From Woeseiaceae bacterium (lineage in GTDB: Bacteria; Pseudomonadota; Gammaproteobacteria; Steroidobacterales; Woeseiaceae), in contig WTCH01000158.1 of NCBI GenBank assembly GCA_013138675.1, forward strand, positions 1 to 22,380: DNA of 22,380 nucleotides, in the 5' to 3' direction. Below are positions 15,951 to 22,380 of this stretch, piece after piece. Both the position numbers and the translations under genes were made by a program. Within the stretch, counting starts at the first letter, position 1; each line of letters starts with the position of its first letter. The notes beneath the pieces are model-generated. The model saw only the letters and a list, made by a program, of their open reading frames with translations, made no database searches and had not been told where the DNA came from.

Positions 15951-16423
15951 TTCGTCCAGCCCCGGAAGCAGAGGTCGTCATTCGTTTGATGCGCCACGAG
16001 GATCTGGCGCATGTATCCGATATCGAGCGGCGCAGTTATGATTTTCCGTGGAGTCACGGAGTATTTCGTGATTGTCTGCTGGCGGGCTACCAGTGCGTGG
16101 TGCTCGATCGAGATGACGAAGTCGCCGGGTACGCCATTTTGTCGGTTGCTGCAGGCGAGGCCCATATCCTGAACTTGTGTGTCGAACCGGCTTTTCGTTC
16201 ACACGGCTATGGCGAGCGAATGCTCGATGAAATCCTGTTTCGAGCGCGGACATCGTCAGTGCGCGAGATATTCCTTGAAGTTCGACCATCGAACATGCAC
16301 GCGCTGGCGTTGTACAAGAAGAAAGGCTTCTACCAGGTTGCAAACCGCCCGAAGTATTACCAGGCGCACGAAGGGCGAGAGGATGCCTCCGTTCTTGCCA
16401 AGAAACTGATCGTCGAATCCTGA
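15947..16423 (+). CDS. rimI: ribosomal protein S18-alanine N-acetyltransferase
   Basis: 158 aa GNAT-fold acetyltransferase. The start is the ATG at 15947, overlapping the udg stop by 4 bases; a longer frame from 15911 would begin inside udg. Motifs are PWSHGVFRDCL near the N-terminus, acetyl-CoA-binding RSHGYG after the LCVEPAF strand, EIFLEVRPSNMHALALYKKKGF, and the C-terminal NRPKYY...GREDA typical of RimI, which acetylates the N-terminal alanine of S18. The product ends 6 bases before prfC, so udg-rimI-prfC-MFS form one directional run. Confidence 0.93.
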   Translation: MIRPAPEAEVVIRLMRHEDLAHVSDIERRSYDFPWSHGVFRDCLLAGYQCVVLDRDDEVAGYAILSVAAGEAHILNLCVEPAFRSHGYGERMLDEILFRARTSSVREIFLEVRPSNMHALALYKKKGFYQVANRPKYYQAHEGREDASVLAKKLIVES

Positions 16424-16429
16424 ACGATC

Positions 16430-18010
16430 ATGTCAGCTATTCCTGAACAGGTCCGGAAACGGCGCACCTTCGCGATTATTTCGCACCCGGATGCCGGCAA
16501 GACAACGCTTACCGAAAAGCTCTTGCTGTACGGTGGTGCGATCCAGCTGGCCGGCACAGTGAAAGGCCGCAAGGCAAGTCGACATGCGACCTCTGACTGG
16601 ATGGCGCTTGAGCAACAGCGCGGAATCTCTGTGACCTCGTCCGTGATGCAGTTCCCGTACAACTGACATGTTGTGAACCTGCTGGACACGCCGGGTCATG
16701 AAGACTTCTCCGAAGACACCTACCGTACGTTGACCGCTGTTGATTCGGCACTGATGGTGATTGACTGCGCCAAGGGTGTTGAGCAGCGCACAATCAAGCT
16801 CATGGAAGTGTGTCGCCTGCGTGATACGCCGATCATGACGTTTATTAACAAGCTTGATCGTGAAGGGCGTGAGCCCATAGCCTTGCTTGACGAAATCGAG
16901 TCTGTACTGAGAATCCATTGTTCGCCCATAACTTGGCCGATTGGTATGGGTAGCCGCCTCAAAGGTGTTTATCACCTGCTGCAGGACCGAATCTATCTGT
17001 ACGACAAAGTCGGTCGCGAGAAGGCGTCGAAACAACGCATTATCGACGGTCTGCATTCGGACGAGGCCAGTGAGGTGCTCGGTGGCGACGCGGATGATTT
17101 TCGCGATGAAGTCGAACTGGTCAAAGGGGCAACGCCCGATCTTGATATTGAAGAGTACCTTGCAGGACGACAGTCGCCCGTGTTCTTTGGCTCGGCGTTG
17201 TCGAATTTCGGTGTTAAAGAACTGCTCGATGAATTTGTGCAACACGCGCCCACGCCGCAGCCACACGAGAGTGAACAGAGAGACGTGAACCCGGAGGAAG
17301 ACAAGCTCACCGGCTTTGTCTTCAAGATCCAGGCAAACATGGATCCGGGGCATCGTGACCGGATCGCCTTCATTCGTATCTGCTCGGGTGAATACCAGAA
17401 AGGCATGAAAGTACTACACGTGCGATCAGGTAAGGAGATGAAGATCCCCGATGCGATTACGTTTATGGCGGCGGATCGGCAGCACACGGAAACGGCCTAT
17501 GCCGGCGACATTATCGGTGTGCACAATCATGGCACGATTAACATCGGTGACAGTTTCACCGAAGGCGAACATATCCGCTTCACCGGTATTCCAAACTTCG
17601 CGCCTGAAATTTTTCGTCGTGCGGCATTGAAAGACCCGTTGCGCCTAAAGGCGCTGCGAAAGGGGCTGGCACAACTATGCGAGGAGGGAGCAACGCAGCT
17701 CTTTAAGCCAAAGCGAAATAACGATCTCATTCTCGGTGCCGTCGGGCCGCTGCAGTTCGAGGTTGTCGCGCATCGCTTGCGTGATGAATACAAGGTCGAG
17801 TGCCAGTTCGAAACAATCAACGTGGCGACAGCACGCTGGGTCGAGTGTGACGACGAGAAGATGCTGGCCGAATTTGAACGCAAGGCCCACGACAACCTCG
17901 CGCTGGATCATGGTGACCAGCTCGTTTACATCGCGCCAACCAGGGTCAATCTGAGCCTTACCGAAGAGCGCTGGCCGGGCATTGTGTTCCGCAAAACACG
18001 AGAACATTGA
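16430..18010 (+). pseudogene. prfC: peptide chain release factor 3, interrupted by an in-frame TGA at codon 79
   Basis: RF3 is the GTPase that recycles RF1/RF2 after peptide release. The gene is full length (527 codons including the final stop; E. coli RF3 has 529 aa) and has every GTPase motif: HPDAGKTT at 19-26, the QRGISVTSS switch I region, DTPGH at 86-90, and NKLD at 140-143. It ends normally in ERWPGIVFRKTREH. The sole defect is TGA at 16664-16666, in the same frame on both sides (MQFPYN-TGA-HVVNLLDTPGH), where homologues usually carry Asp or Gly. Restart at GTG 16673 is possible but has no ribosome binding site and would split the G domain. Explanations: recent nonsense mutation (GGA to TGA is one change), sequencing error, or readthrough. 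The final stop overlaps the next gene's TTG. Confidence 0.9.
16664..16666 (+). other. in-frame TGA in prfC, context AAC-TGA-C
   Basis: The stop is followed by C, the leakiest known +1 base for UGA and the same as at the prfB frameshift site. It sits in the 6-base loop of a small hairpin, ACAAC(16659-16663)-TGACAT-GTTGT(16670-16674). The hairpin is short and may be chance. Other genes here end in TGA, so UGA is a normal stop in this organism. Confidence 0.85.
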
Positions 18011-19278
18011 AACTCCGCGACGTCATAGATCGGAAAGTGGCTGCCTGGGCAGTCTATGACTGGGCCAATTCGGCCTTCGCGTTGAGCATTATGGCGGTGC
18101 TGTACCCGCTGTTCCTTGGAAGTTACTGGAGTGTTGGCGCGAGCGGTTCGTCGGTAACGGCAAGGCTTGCATGGATTACTGCAGGCGCAAATCTCGTCGT
18201 CAGTATTCTTGCGCCAATCTTTGGCACGATCGCTGATGCGGGCGGTTACCGAAAACGCTTCCTGGTTGGTCTTGCTCTGATCGGCGCAATCGGAACGATA
18301 TCGCTCGCCTTTGTCGGCGAGGGTATGTGGGTCCTGGCACTTGGTTTGTACCTGATCGCGTCGGTTGGATTTTATAGTTCGAATGTCTTCTACGATTCCT
18401 TGCTTATCGATGTGACCAAACCGCGTTACTTCGATTTCGTCTCGTCGCTTGGTTTTTCGTTGGGCTATCTTGGTGGCGCGACGTTGCTCGCAGTGCACGT
18501 GTGGATGCTGACATCGCCATCGACGTTCGGTCTGGATTCCGCGACTGAGGCGATGAAGTTCGCGTTCATGTCCGTCGGCGTATGGTGGGTGCTATTCCTT
18601 ACACCGTTAATCCGATGGGTGCCGGAACATAAACGCGTACGCGTCGTTGCAGGCAGCGTGATCCGCGCCGCATATCGTGAGCTGAAGTCTACAATCACGC
18701 ATGTACGGCAGTACCGGAATATTGTTGTCTTTCTGGCCGCCTACTGGATGTACGTCGGTGGTGTTTTTACCGTAATTTTCATGGCTGCAAACTTCGGTCA
18801 GCGACTTGGCTTTGAACAGACGGACCTGGTCAAGGCGTTGATGATCACCAACTTCGTGGGTTTCCCTGCGACCTTCGTTTTTGGCATTCTCGGCCACCGG
18901 TTCGGGCCCAAAGTAGGGCTATACCTGGCTTTGGTTGTTTACTCGGTTGTTTCGAGCCTGGCTGCATTCATGACCACGATTAACGAGTTCTACGTGCTCG
19001 CGATTGTGATTGGGTGTGTCCAAGGCGGTGTGCAGGGTCTTAGCAGGTCTTATTACGCGTCACTGATCCCTACCAATTCGCCTGGCGAGTTCTTTGGTTT
19101 TTACAACATGGTGACCAAGTTCTCGCACGTCCTCGGGCCTGTGCTTGTGGGGCTGGCGGCAACGTTTACAGATGAACCCAGGTACGTTTTGCTGGTGTTG
19201 GTACCGCTGTTTGTTTTCGGTGGTCTGTTGCTGGCCACTGTTCGAACTGAAGCTGGCAATACTGCTACCCCTTCGTGA
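18007..19278 (+). CDS. MFS transporter, UMF1/Atg22-like family
   Basis: 423 aa inner-membrane protein with about 12 hydrophobic segments. The N-terminal signature WAVYDWANSAFALSIMAVLYPLF is typical of the UMF1 (Atg22-like) MFS family in parts (YDWANSAFA). The FGTIADAGGYRKRF loop between segments 2 and 3, and the QGLSRSYYASLIP segment, also fit. The start is TTG at 18007, overlapping the prfC stop (TTGA), which suggests translational coupling. If the premature TGA in prfC ends translation, polarity may also lower expression of this gene. The substrate is unknown. Confidence 0.88.
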   Translation: MKLRDVIDRKVAAWAVYDWANSAFALSIMAVLYPLFLGSYWSVGASGSSVTARLAWITAGANLVVSILAPIFGTIADAGGYRKRFLVGLALIGAIGTISLAFVGEGMWVLALGLYLIASVGFYSSNVFYDSLLIDVTKPRYFDFVSSLGFSLGYLGGATLLAVHVWMLTSPSTFGLDSATEAMKFAFMSVGVWWVLFLTPLIRWVPEHKRVRVVAGSVIRAAYRELKSTITHVRQYRNIVVFLAAYWMYVGGVFTVIFMAANFGQRLGFEQTDLVKALMITNFVGFPATFVFGILGHRFGPKVGLYLALVVYSVVSSLAAFMTTINEFYVLAIVIGCVQGGVQGLSRSYYASLIPTNSPGEFFGFYNMVTKFSHVLGPVLVGLAATFTDEPRYVLLVLVPLFVFGGLLLATVRTEAGNTATPS

Positions 19279-19367
19279 CGCCCCGAGCTTCAGGCCATCA
19301 TCGCTGAAATAATCTACCGCTGGCTCCGGTCAGTGTATTCAGGATTATTTGACGAAGGTCACCGTGG

Positions 19368-19790
19368 ATGAGGATTGCAGTATTGTCACTGTGTTTGTTT
19401 GGCGCCGCATTGTCTGCTGCACCTCAGCACGTATCCGAGGTCGAGAAAGACTACCTGAACACCTGGCGCACGAATGATGCGGATTTCGCCGAGGCCATTC
19501 TTCATGATGACTACGTCTATGTTGGCGCGGATGGTGAGCGCCATGATCGATCGTGGACCGTCAACATGATTGGCTCAGGCCGGCTGGTCTATGAGAGCGT
19601 CAGTATCGATCGCGGGCCTGTGCATGATCTGGGTGATGTCATGATCACGCTCGGTACGTTTCGTGCACCGGGCACCTGGGATGGCAAGCCGATTGAAGAT
19701 CACCTGGCTTTTACACTGGTGTGGGTAAGAGTAGATGGCCTATGGAAATTGCTCAGCGAACACAATTCCAAGGTGGATGCCGAAGACTGA
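19368..19790 (+). CDS. secreted DUF4440/NTF2-like protein
   Basis: 140 aa. A short signal peptide (about 1-17, ending ALSAA) is followed by an NTF2-like cone fold: EVEKDYLNTWRTNDADFAEAILHDDYVYVGADGE and later FTLVWVRVDGLWKLLSEHNS in parts, the pattern of DUF4440 small ligand-binding or ketosteroid-isomerase-like proteins. No catalytic assignment is possible. GAAGG at 19354-19358 is a likely ribosome binding site. It is the last gene before the repeat-punctuated region. Confidence 0.82.
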   Translation: MRIAVLSLCLFGAALSAAPQHVSEVEKDYLNTWRTNDADFAEAILHDDYVYVGADGERHDRSWTVNMIGSGRLVYESVSIDRGPVHDLGDVMITLGTFRAPGTWDGKPIEDHLAFTLVWVRVDGLWKLLSEHNSKVDAED

Positions 19791-19833
19791 CACTCGTTCG
19801 CCCATTCAGCAGTTATTCTGATGCGCTCGCCTA

Positions 19834-19908
19834 CGAACGTCCGCTATGCACCCCAAAGCAGACATTAGGCTAGACTTGTCCCAAAGGGCCGCTACTGACC
19901 CAAAGCAG
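19834..19908. repeat. intergenic hairpin repeat, copy 1 (half unit)
   Basis: A 75-base element beginning CGAACGTCCGCTATGCAC. It matches 22235-22309 at 72 of 75 positions by eye. It contains two imperfect hairpins, GTCCGCT...AGCAGAC and GGCCGCT...AGCAGCC, each with one G-T mismatch. It lies just upstream of the gene at 19986. Confidence 0.88.
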
Positions 19909-19985
19909 CCTGTTTGCACGGAACTAGCCCGCCCCAAGACCTGATGGGAATGTCACGTCGAAGTATCTCGTAGGGAGAAAGTCTG

Positions 19986-20405
19986 ATGTACCGAATCATT
20001 GCCATCGTCATCGGCATCGCCTTTCTCGCATACGGCTTGCTCCGAATCGGTGTCGGTAGCGCTATGCTTGGGCATGAACTCGGCATTTTCGACATCGACG
20101 CCCTTCAAGAACCGATTGAAGAGGTTGGCGAATTCCTCGAAGAGAAGGCGGATAAACAACTCATCCCCGCCACTGTCGGTGGATACGTTGGCTACATTGC
20201 ATTAATGGGACTGACGTTATCGATTGGGGCGATTGGTTCGCTGACGAACAAACGGTTTGGTCTACCCCTCATCGCCACGTTTTTGCTGATGTACGCGGCA
20301 CTTTTCATCAACTTCCAAACCATCAATCCGAAGATTGTCCATTTGGCGGTTGCTGCGGTCCTCTTCCTGTTGCTTCTCTGGATCAAAAAGCGTGAACATG
20401 CCTGA
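19986..20405 (+). CDS. small membrane protein of unknown function
   Basis: 139 aa with about four hydrophobic segments: residues 4-24 (IIAIVIGIAFLAYGLL), about 64-85, 92-110 and 117-133 (VHLAVAAVLFLLLLWI). An acidic, probably soluble loop (IDALQEPIEEVGEFLEEKAD) separates the first two. It ends with a basic tail (KKREHA). GGGAG lies about 10 bases before the ATG. I do not recognise a family. It is flanked by the repeat at 19834 and the frameshifted gene at 20470. Confidence 0.75.
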   Translation: MYRIIAIVIGIAFLAYGLLRIGVGSAMLGHELGIFDIDALQEPIEEVGEFLEEKADKQLIPATVGGYVGYIALMGLTLSIGAIGSLTNKRFGLPLIATFLLMYAALFINFQTINPKIVHLAVAAVLFLLLLWIKKREHA

Positions 20406-20469
20406 CGACATTCTTGGATATGGCTGCTTTTGACGTGAAGCGGGCGTTGGACAATCGGGATTTCTTGAA

Positions 20470-21157
20470 ATGAGCAACACACAAACCATTCCGTGGAAAC
20501 GAATATCAGTCGAAGCGGCAGCGATTGTCGCCAGCATACTTCTGGCCTTTGCGATAGATGCATGGTGGGACGGCGTACAGGAGCGTGCGGAGGAGCGGGA
20601 GATCCTCATTGCACTACGCGCTGAGTTTGAAGCAAATCAAAAAGTACTTGCTCAGACTGCCGAAAGGCATCGCCGGGCACTTAATGCGATGCAGGACATC
20701 GTATCGGCATCAAGATCGGACATCGCTGTTCATGCTGCGTCCCTCGGCTCACTATTCCGCCGCACACTCTCGACGCCGCACTACAACCCGGCAACGGGTG
20801 CGCTAGCTGCCACGATCGGCTCGGGACGGCTCCGCCTGGTCAGAAATGTCGAATTGAAGATTCGCTTAGCGGGATGGAACTCGGTCATCAGCGATCTAGT
20901 TCTCGATGAGCAGACTCGGCGGGACTCCGTGACCCACGCACTACGCCCGGCCTTCGCGGAGTTCGGCATAGGGGGGGGCTGATTCGGAAACATTGACTGA
21001 AGCTGACTTCAACGAGGCTTTGAGGTCTAAGCGGGTTCTTGCCCACTTGAGGGGCCAGGTCCACCGGGTCACTCACCTCCTCACCCACTTCGATGACGCA
21101 GAGGACGCGACCCAAGCCATGGTCTCCGATCTCGCCGAGGAGTTACGGTCGCTCTAG
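20470..21157 (+). pseudogene. DUF6090-like membrane-anchored protein, frameshifted at a G8 tract
   Basis: The first frame (20470-20982, 170 aa) has an N-terminal cytoplasmic stub, one membrane anchor (VEAAAIVASILLAFAIDAWW in part, residues 14-33) and a long helix (ERAEEREILIALRAEFEANQ), as in uncharacterised DUF6090-like proteins. It stops right after eight Gs (20971-20978). In the +1 frame translation continues without a stop (GADSETLTEADFNEAL ... DLAEELRSL) to TAG at 21155-21157, giving about 228 aa if the tract had seven Gs. The second half is clearly coding in character. This is a one-base insertion, a homopolymer sequencing error, or a phase-variable switch. Confidence 0.75.
20971..20978 (+). 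repeat. G8 homopolymer tract inside the DUF6090-like gene
   Basis: Eight consecutive Gs mark the exact point where the reading frame is lost. Seven Gs would restore one open frame of about 228 codons. G tracts of this length are slippage-prone both in vivo and in sequencing. Confidence 0.9.
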
Positions 21158-21169
21158 GATGTCGCAGTG

Positions 21170-21364
21170 CGGAGAATCCGAACGGCAGCCGAAAGCGGCC
21201 CCTCGTTTAGCCTGATTTTCGGCTATTTGAATGTCCGCTATTGGTTAAAGCAGACATTCGACCTGGGGCCGCTGAGATCGGCTTGCTGAATGGTCGGTAT
21301 CCACCCTAAAGCAGACGTTAGGCTATTATTGGTCTGAAGGGCCGCTTATGACCCAAAGCGGACA
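21170..21364. repeat. intergenic hairpin repeat, copy 2 (composite unit)
   Basis: A composite of two parts. The first (about 21185-21262) contains GCCGAAAGCGGCCCCTC and the hairpin GAATGTCCGCT(21229-21239)/AGCAGACATTC(21249-21259), an 11-bp stem with one G-T pair. The second (about 21286-21364) is a diverged version of the 75-base element of copies 1 and 3, with AAAGCAGACGTTAGGC, AGGGCCGCTTATGACCC and AAAGCGGAC. Confidence 0.75.
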
Positions 21365-21449
21365 CCCACCTTGGCAGCTATGTATGTCAGTATTTGCCTG
21401 TGATTTATCACCGTATCCATAGATTTGGCGGTTATGGAGGAGAAAATAG

Positions 21450-22022
21450 TTGAACATTCATAGAGGGCTCTGCACCTGTCTTCTGGTGCTATGCGCCAGT
21501 CAGTTAGCAAACGCGACAGGAGGTGCTGTCAACCTGACCCTCGATCAATTGTTCAAAGAATATGAAGTGCAAGAAGTTCTCATTGGTGAAGTAAGGGGGT
21601 TCGAACGATCTCAAGTGCATGGCTCCGAGCCCCGAGATGGGAGCAACGCCAATGAGACTCGTTTCCGCCAGTACTCATACATCCAGATCAAGTTCCGGGT
21701 CGTGCCGCAGAAGGTCTTGCGTGGCACAACGGAGGTTGGCAAGCCGATGAATCTGATGTTCAAGGAGCATGACTTTTCTGGTGCCGTCACGCTCAAAAAG
21801 GATGGAACCACAGAGGATACCGGGCCAACAGCATTGGGAATCATCAGCGCAGGATCTGGAAACGAAAGAAAGAATCAATTTTGCGAACTTGGCAAGAAGG
21901 GCATCTTTATCATCGGTAAGGGGAAAGGTGAGACAGATGTAAGACTCCTTCGCGTAGAACATGCGGATCAGGCTGTTCTCCAAGAACTCGAAGTATTGTT
22001 AACAGAAAAGGGGCATTTATAA
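21450..22022 (+). CDS. secreted protein of unknown function
   Basis: 190 aa from the TTG at 21450, which has a strong ribosome binding site, GGAGGAG at 21436-21442, spaced by 7 bases. A signal peptide (HRGLCTCLLVLCASQLANA) is cleaved after about residue 22. The mature part is polar and predicted mostly beta (QVEVLIGEVRG-like segment, YIQIKFRVVPQKVLRG, GKKGIFIIGKGKGETD) with a single conserved-looking Cys in FCELGKKG. I do not recognise a family. The gene stands alone between two copies of the composite hairpin repeat (about 21170-21364 and 22121-22309). Confidence 0.75.
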   Translation: MNIHRGLCTCLLVLCASQLANATGGAVNLTLDQLFKEYEVQEVLIGEVRGFERSQVHGSEPRDGSNANETRFRQYSYIQIKFRVVPQKVLRGTTEVGKPMNLMFKEHDFSGAVTLKKDGTTEDTGPTALGIISAGSGNERKNQFCELGKKGIFIIGKGKGETDVRLLRVEHADQAVLQELEVLLTEKGHL

Positions 22023-22380
22023 TAATCGCTTTCACGGGACGGGCTGAAGCCGCGAAGGTCCAGTGGATGACGTCGCCACCTAACCAGCACAAGCAGGTCG
22101 GTCACCTCGGCCGCTGACGCGAAGGTCTGCTTCTGGCCGAAAGCAGCCCCTCATTCATCCGAAAATTTTGCACTTTGAATGACGGCTTTAGGTGAAAGCA
22201 GACATTCAGCAACTGAACTGGAAAAGTCGCCTGGCGAACGTCCGCTATGCACGCCAAAGCAGACATTAGGCTAGACTTGTCCTAAAGGGCCGCTACTGAC
22301 CCAAAGCGGATAGTCTGTAGATTGATGCGGACGCCACTCTAATTGACGAACTCACCCTTTGCCCATTGAGACATTCCAGT
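22023..22380. other. gene-free right end of the window
   Basis: About 358 bases with no convincing coding sequence. Most of it is repeat copy 3 (about 22121-22309), listed separately. The stretches 22023-22120 and 22310-22380 show nothing I can name. Confidence 0.5.
22121..22309. repeat. intergenic hairpin repeat, copy 3 (composite unit)
   Basis: The same two-part layout as copy 2. The first part (about 22121-22212) has GGCCGAAAGCAGCCCCTC, TTTGAATG and AAAGCAGACATTC in the same order. The second part (22235-22309) is the 75-base element, nearly identical to copy 1 (three differences by eye) and more diverged from copy 2. It is in the same orientation as the other copies. Confidence 0.85.

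Noticed and set aside
16664..16666. Selenocysteine at the prfC TGA
   Set aside because: Aligned to other RF3 proteins the TGA falls at an Asp/Gly position, not at a Cys, and no clear SECIS-type hairpin follows directly. No sel genes are in view.
16433..17353. Long open frame (306 codons) antisense to prfC
   Set aside because: It mirrors the codon usage of prfC, has no ribosome binding site or recognisable domain, and the sense-strand RF3 match is unambiguous.
16430..18010. UGA reassigned to an amino acid in this organism
   Set aside because: Several genes in the window (apbC, dcd, psd-like, acyP, udg, prfC itself) end at TGA exactly where homologues end, often overlapping the next start, so UGA is a normal stop.
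21317..21323. GTTAGGC resembling an integron attC core site
   Set aside because: It occurs only in copy 2; copies 1 and 3 have ATTAGGC, and no paired inverse core (GCCTAAC) or attC-like geometry is present. No integrase gene is in the window.

Overview
The window looks like the chromosome of a gammaproteobacterium with moderately high GC. The housekeeping genes (apbC-dcd, purM-purN, a DUF2066 gene, perM, hda, a yfgD-type arsC, proS, rimI, prfC) and their order, for example hda next to perM and a YfgD-type arsC, are typical of that class. A marine or sediment lineage near Woeseiaceae/Chromatiales is my guess from protein style; the sequence does not prove it. I saw no tRNA, rRNA, CRISPR array or transposase gene.

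Left part (1-8.2 kb). The minus strand carries a HEAT-repeat/Ser-Thr kinase fusion followed by the N-terminal third of a PilT/PilU pilus retraction ATPase, cut by the window edge. Divergent from it, apbC (Fe-S carrier ATPase) and dcd (dCTP deaminase) overlap by one base. The purM-purN purine genes follow on the minus strand with a small STAS/SpoIIAA-like gene as tail.

Middle (7.1-16.4 kb). Divergent from purM runs a DUF2066 secreted protein, a CDP-alcohol phosphatidyltransferase, a PerM-type permease and hda. A 24-bp-arm REP-like palindrome separates hda from a convergent arsC-like/wrbA-like pair and supplies the stop codons of both facing genes. Then come a DUF4398 lipoprotein and acylphosphatase (+), and proS with a lytic transglycosylase (-). 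On the plus strand there is a phosphatidylserine-decarboxylase-like protein that has lost its pyruvoyl-forming Gly-Ser, a type 4 uracil-DNA glycosylase and rimI.

Right part (16.4-22.4 kb). prfC (release factor 3) is complete except for one in-frame TGA at codon 79, in the leaky TGA-C context. An MFS permease overlaps its end. After 19.3 kb the character changes to small secreted or membrane proteins of unknown function, punctuated by an intergenic repeat family built of imperfect hairpins (19834-19908, about 21170-21364, about 22121-22309). One gene there is frameshifted at a G8 tract.

Most notable: the in-frame TGA in the gene of a translation-termination factor, the catalytically dead Psd homologue, the repeat-punctuated single-gene units, the G8 frameshift, and the HEAT-kinase next to a pilus motor.
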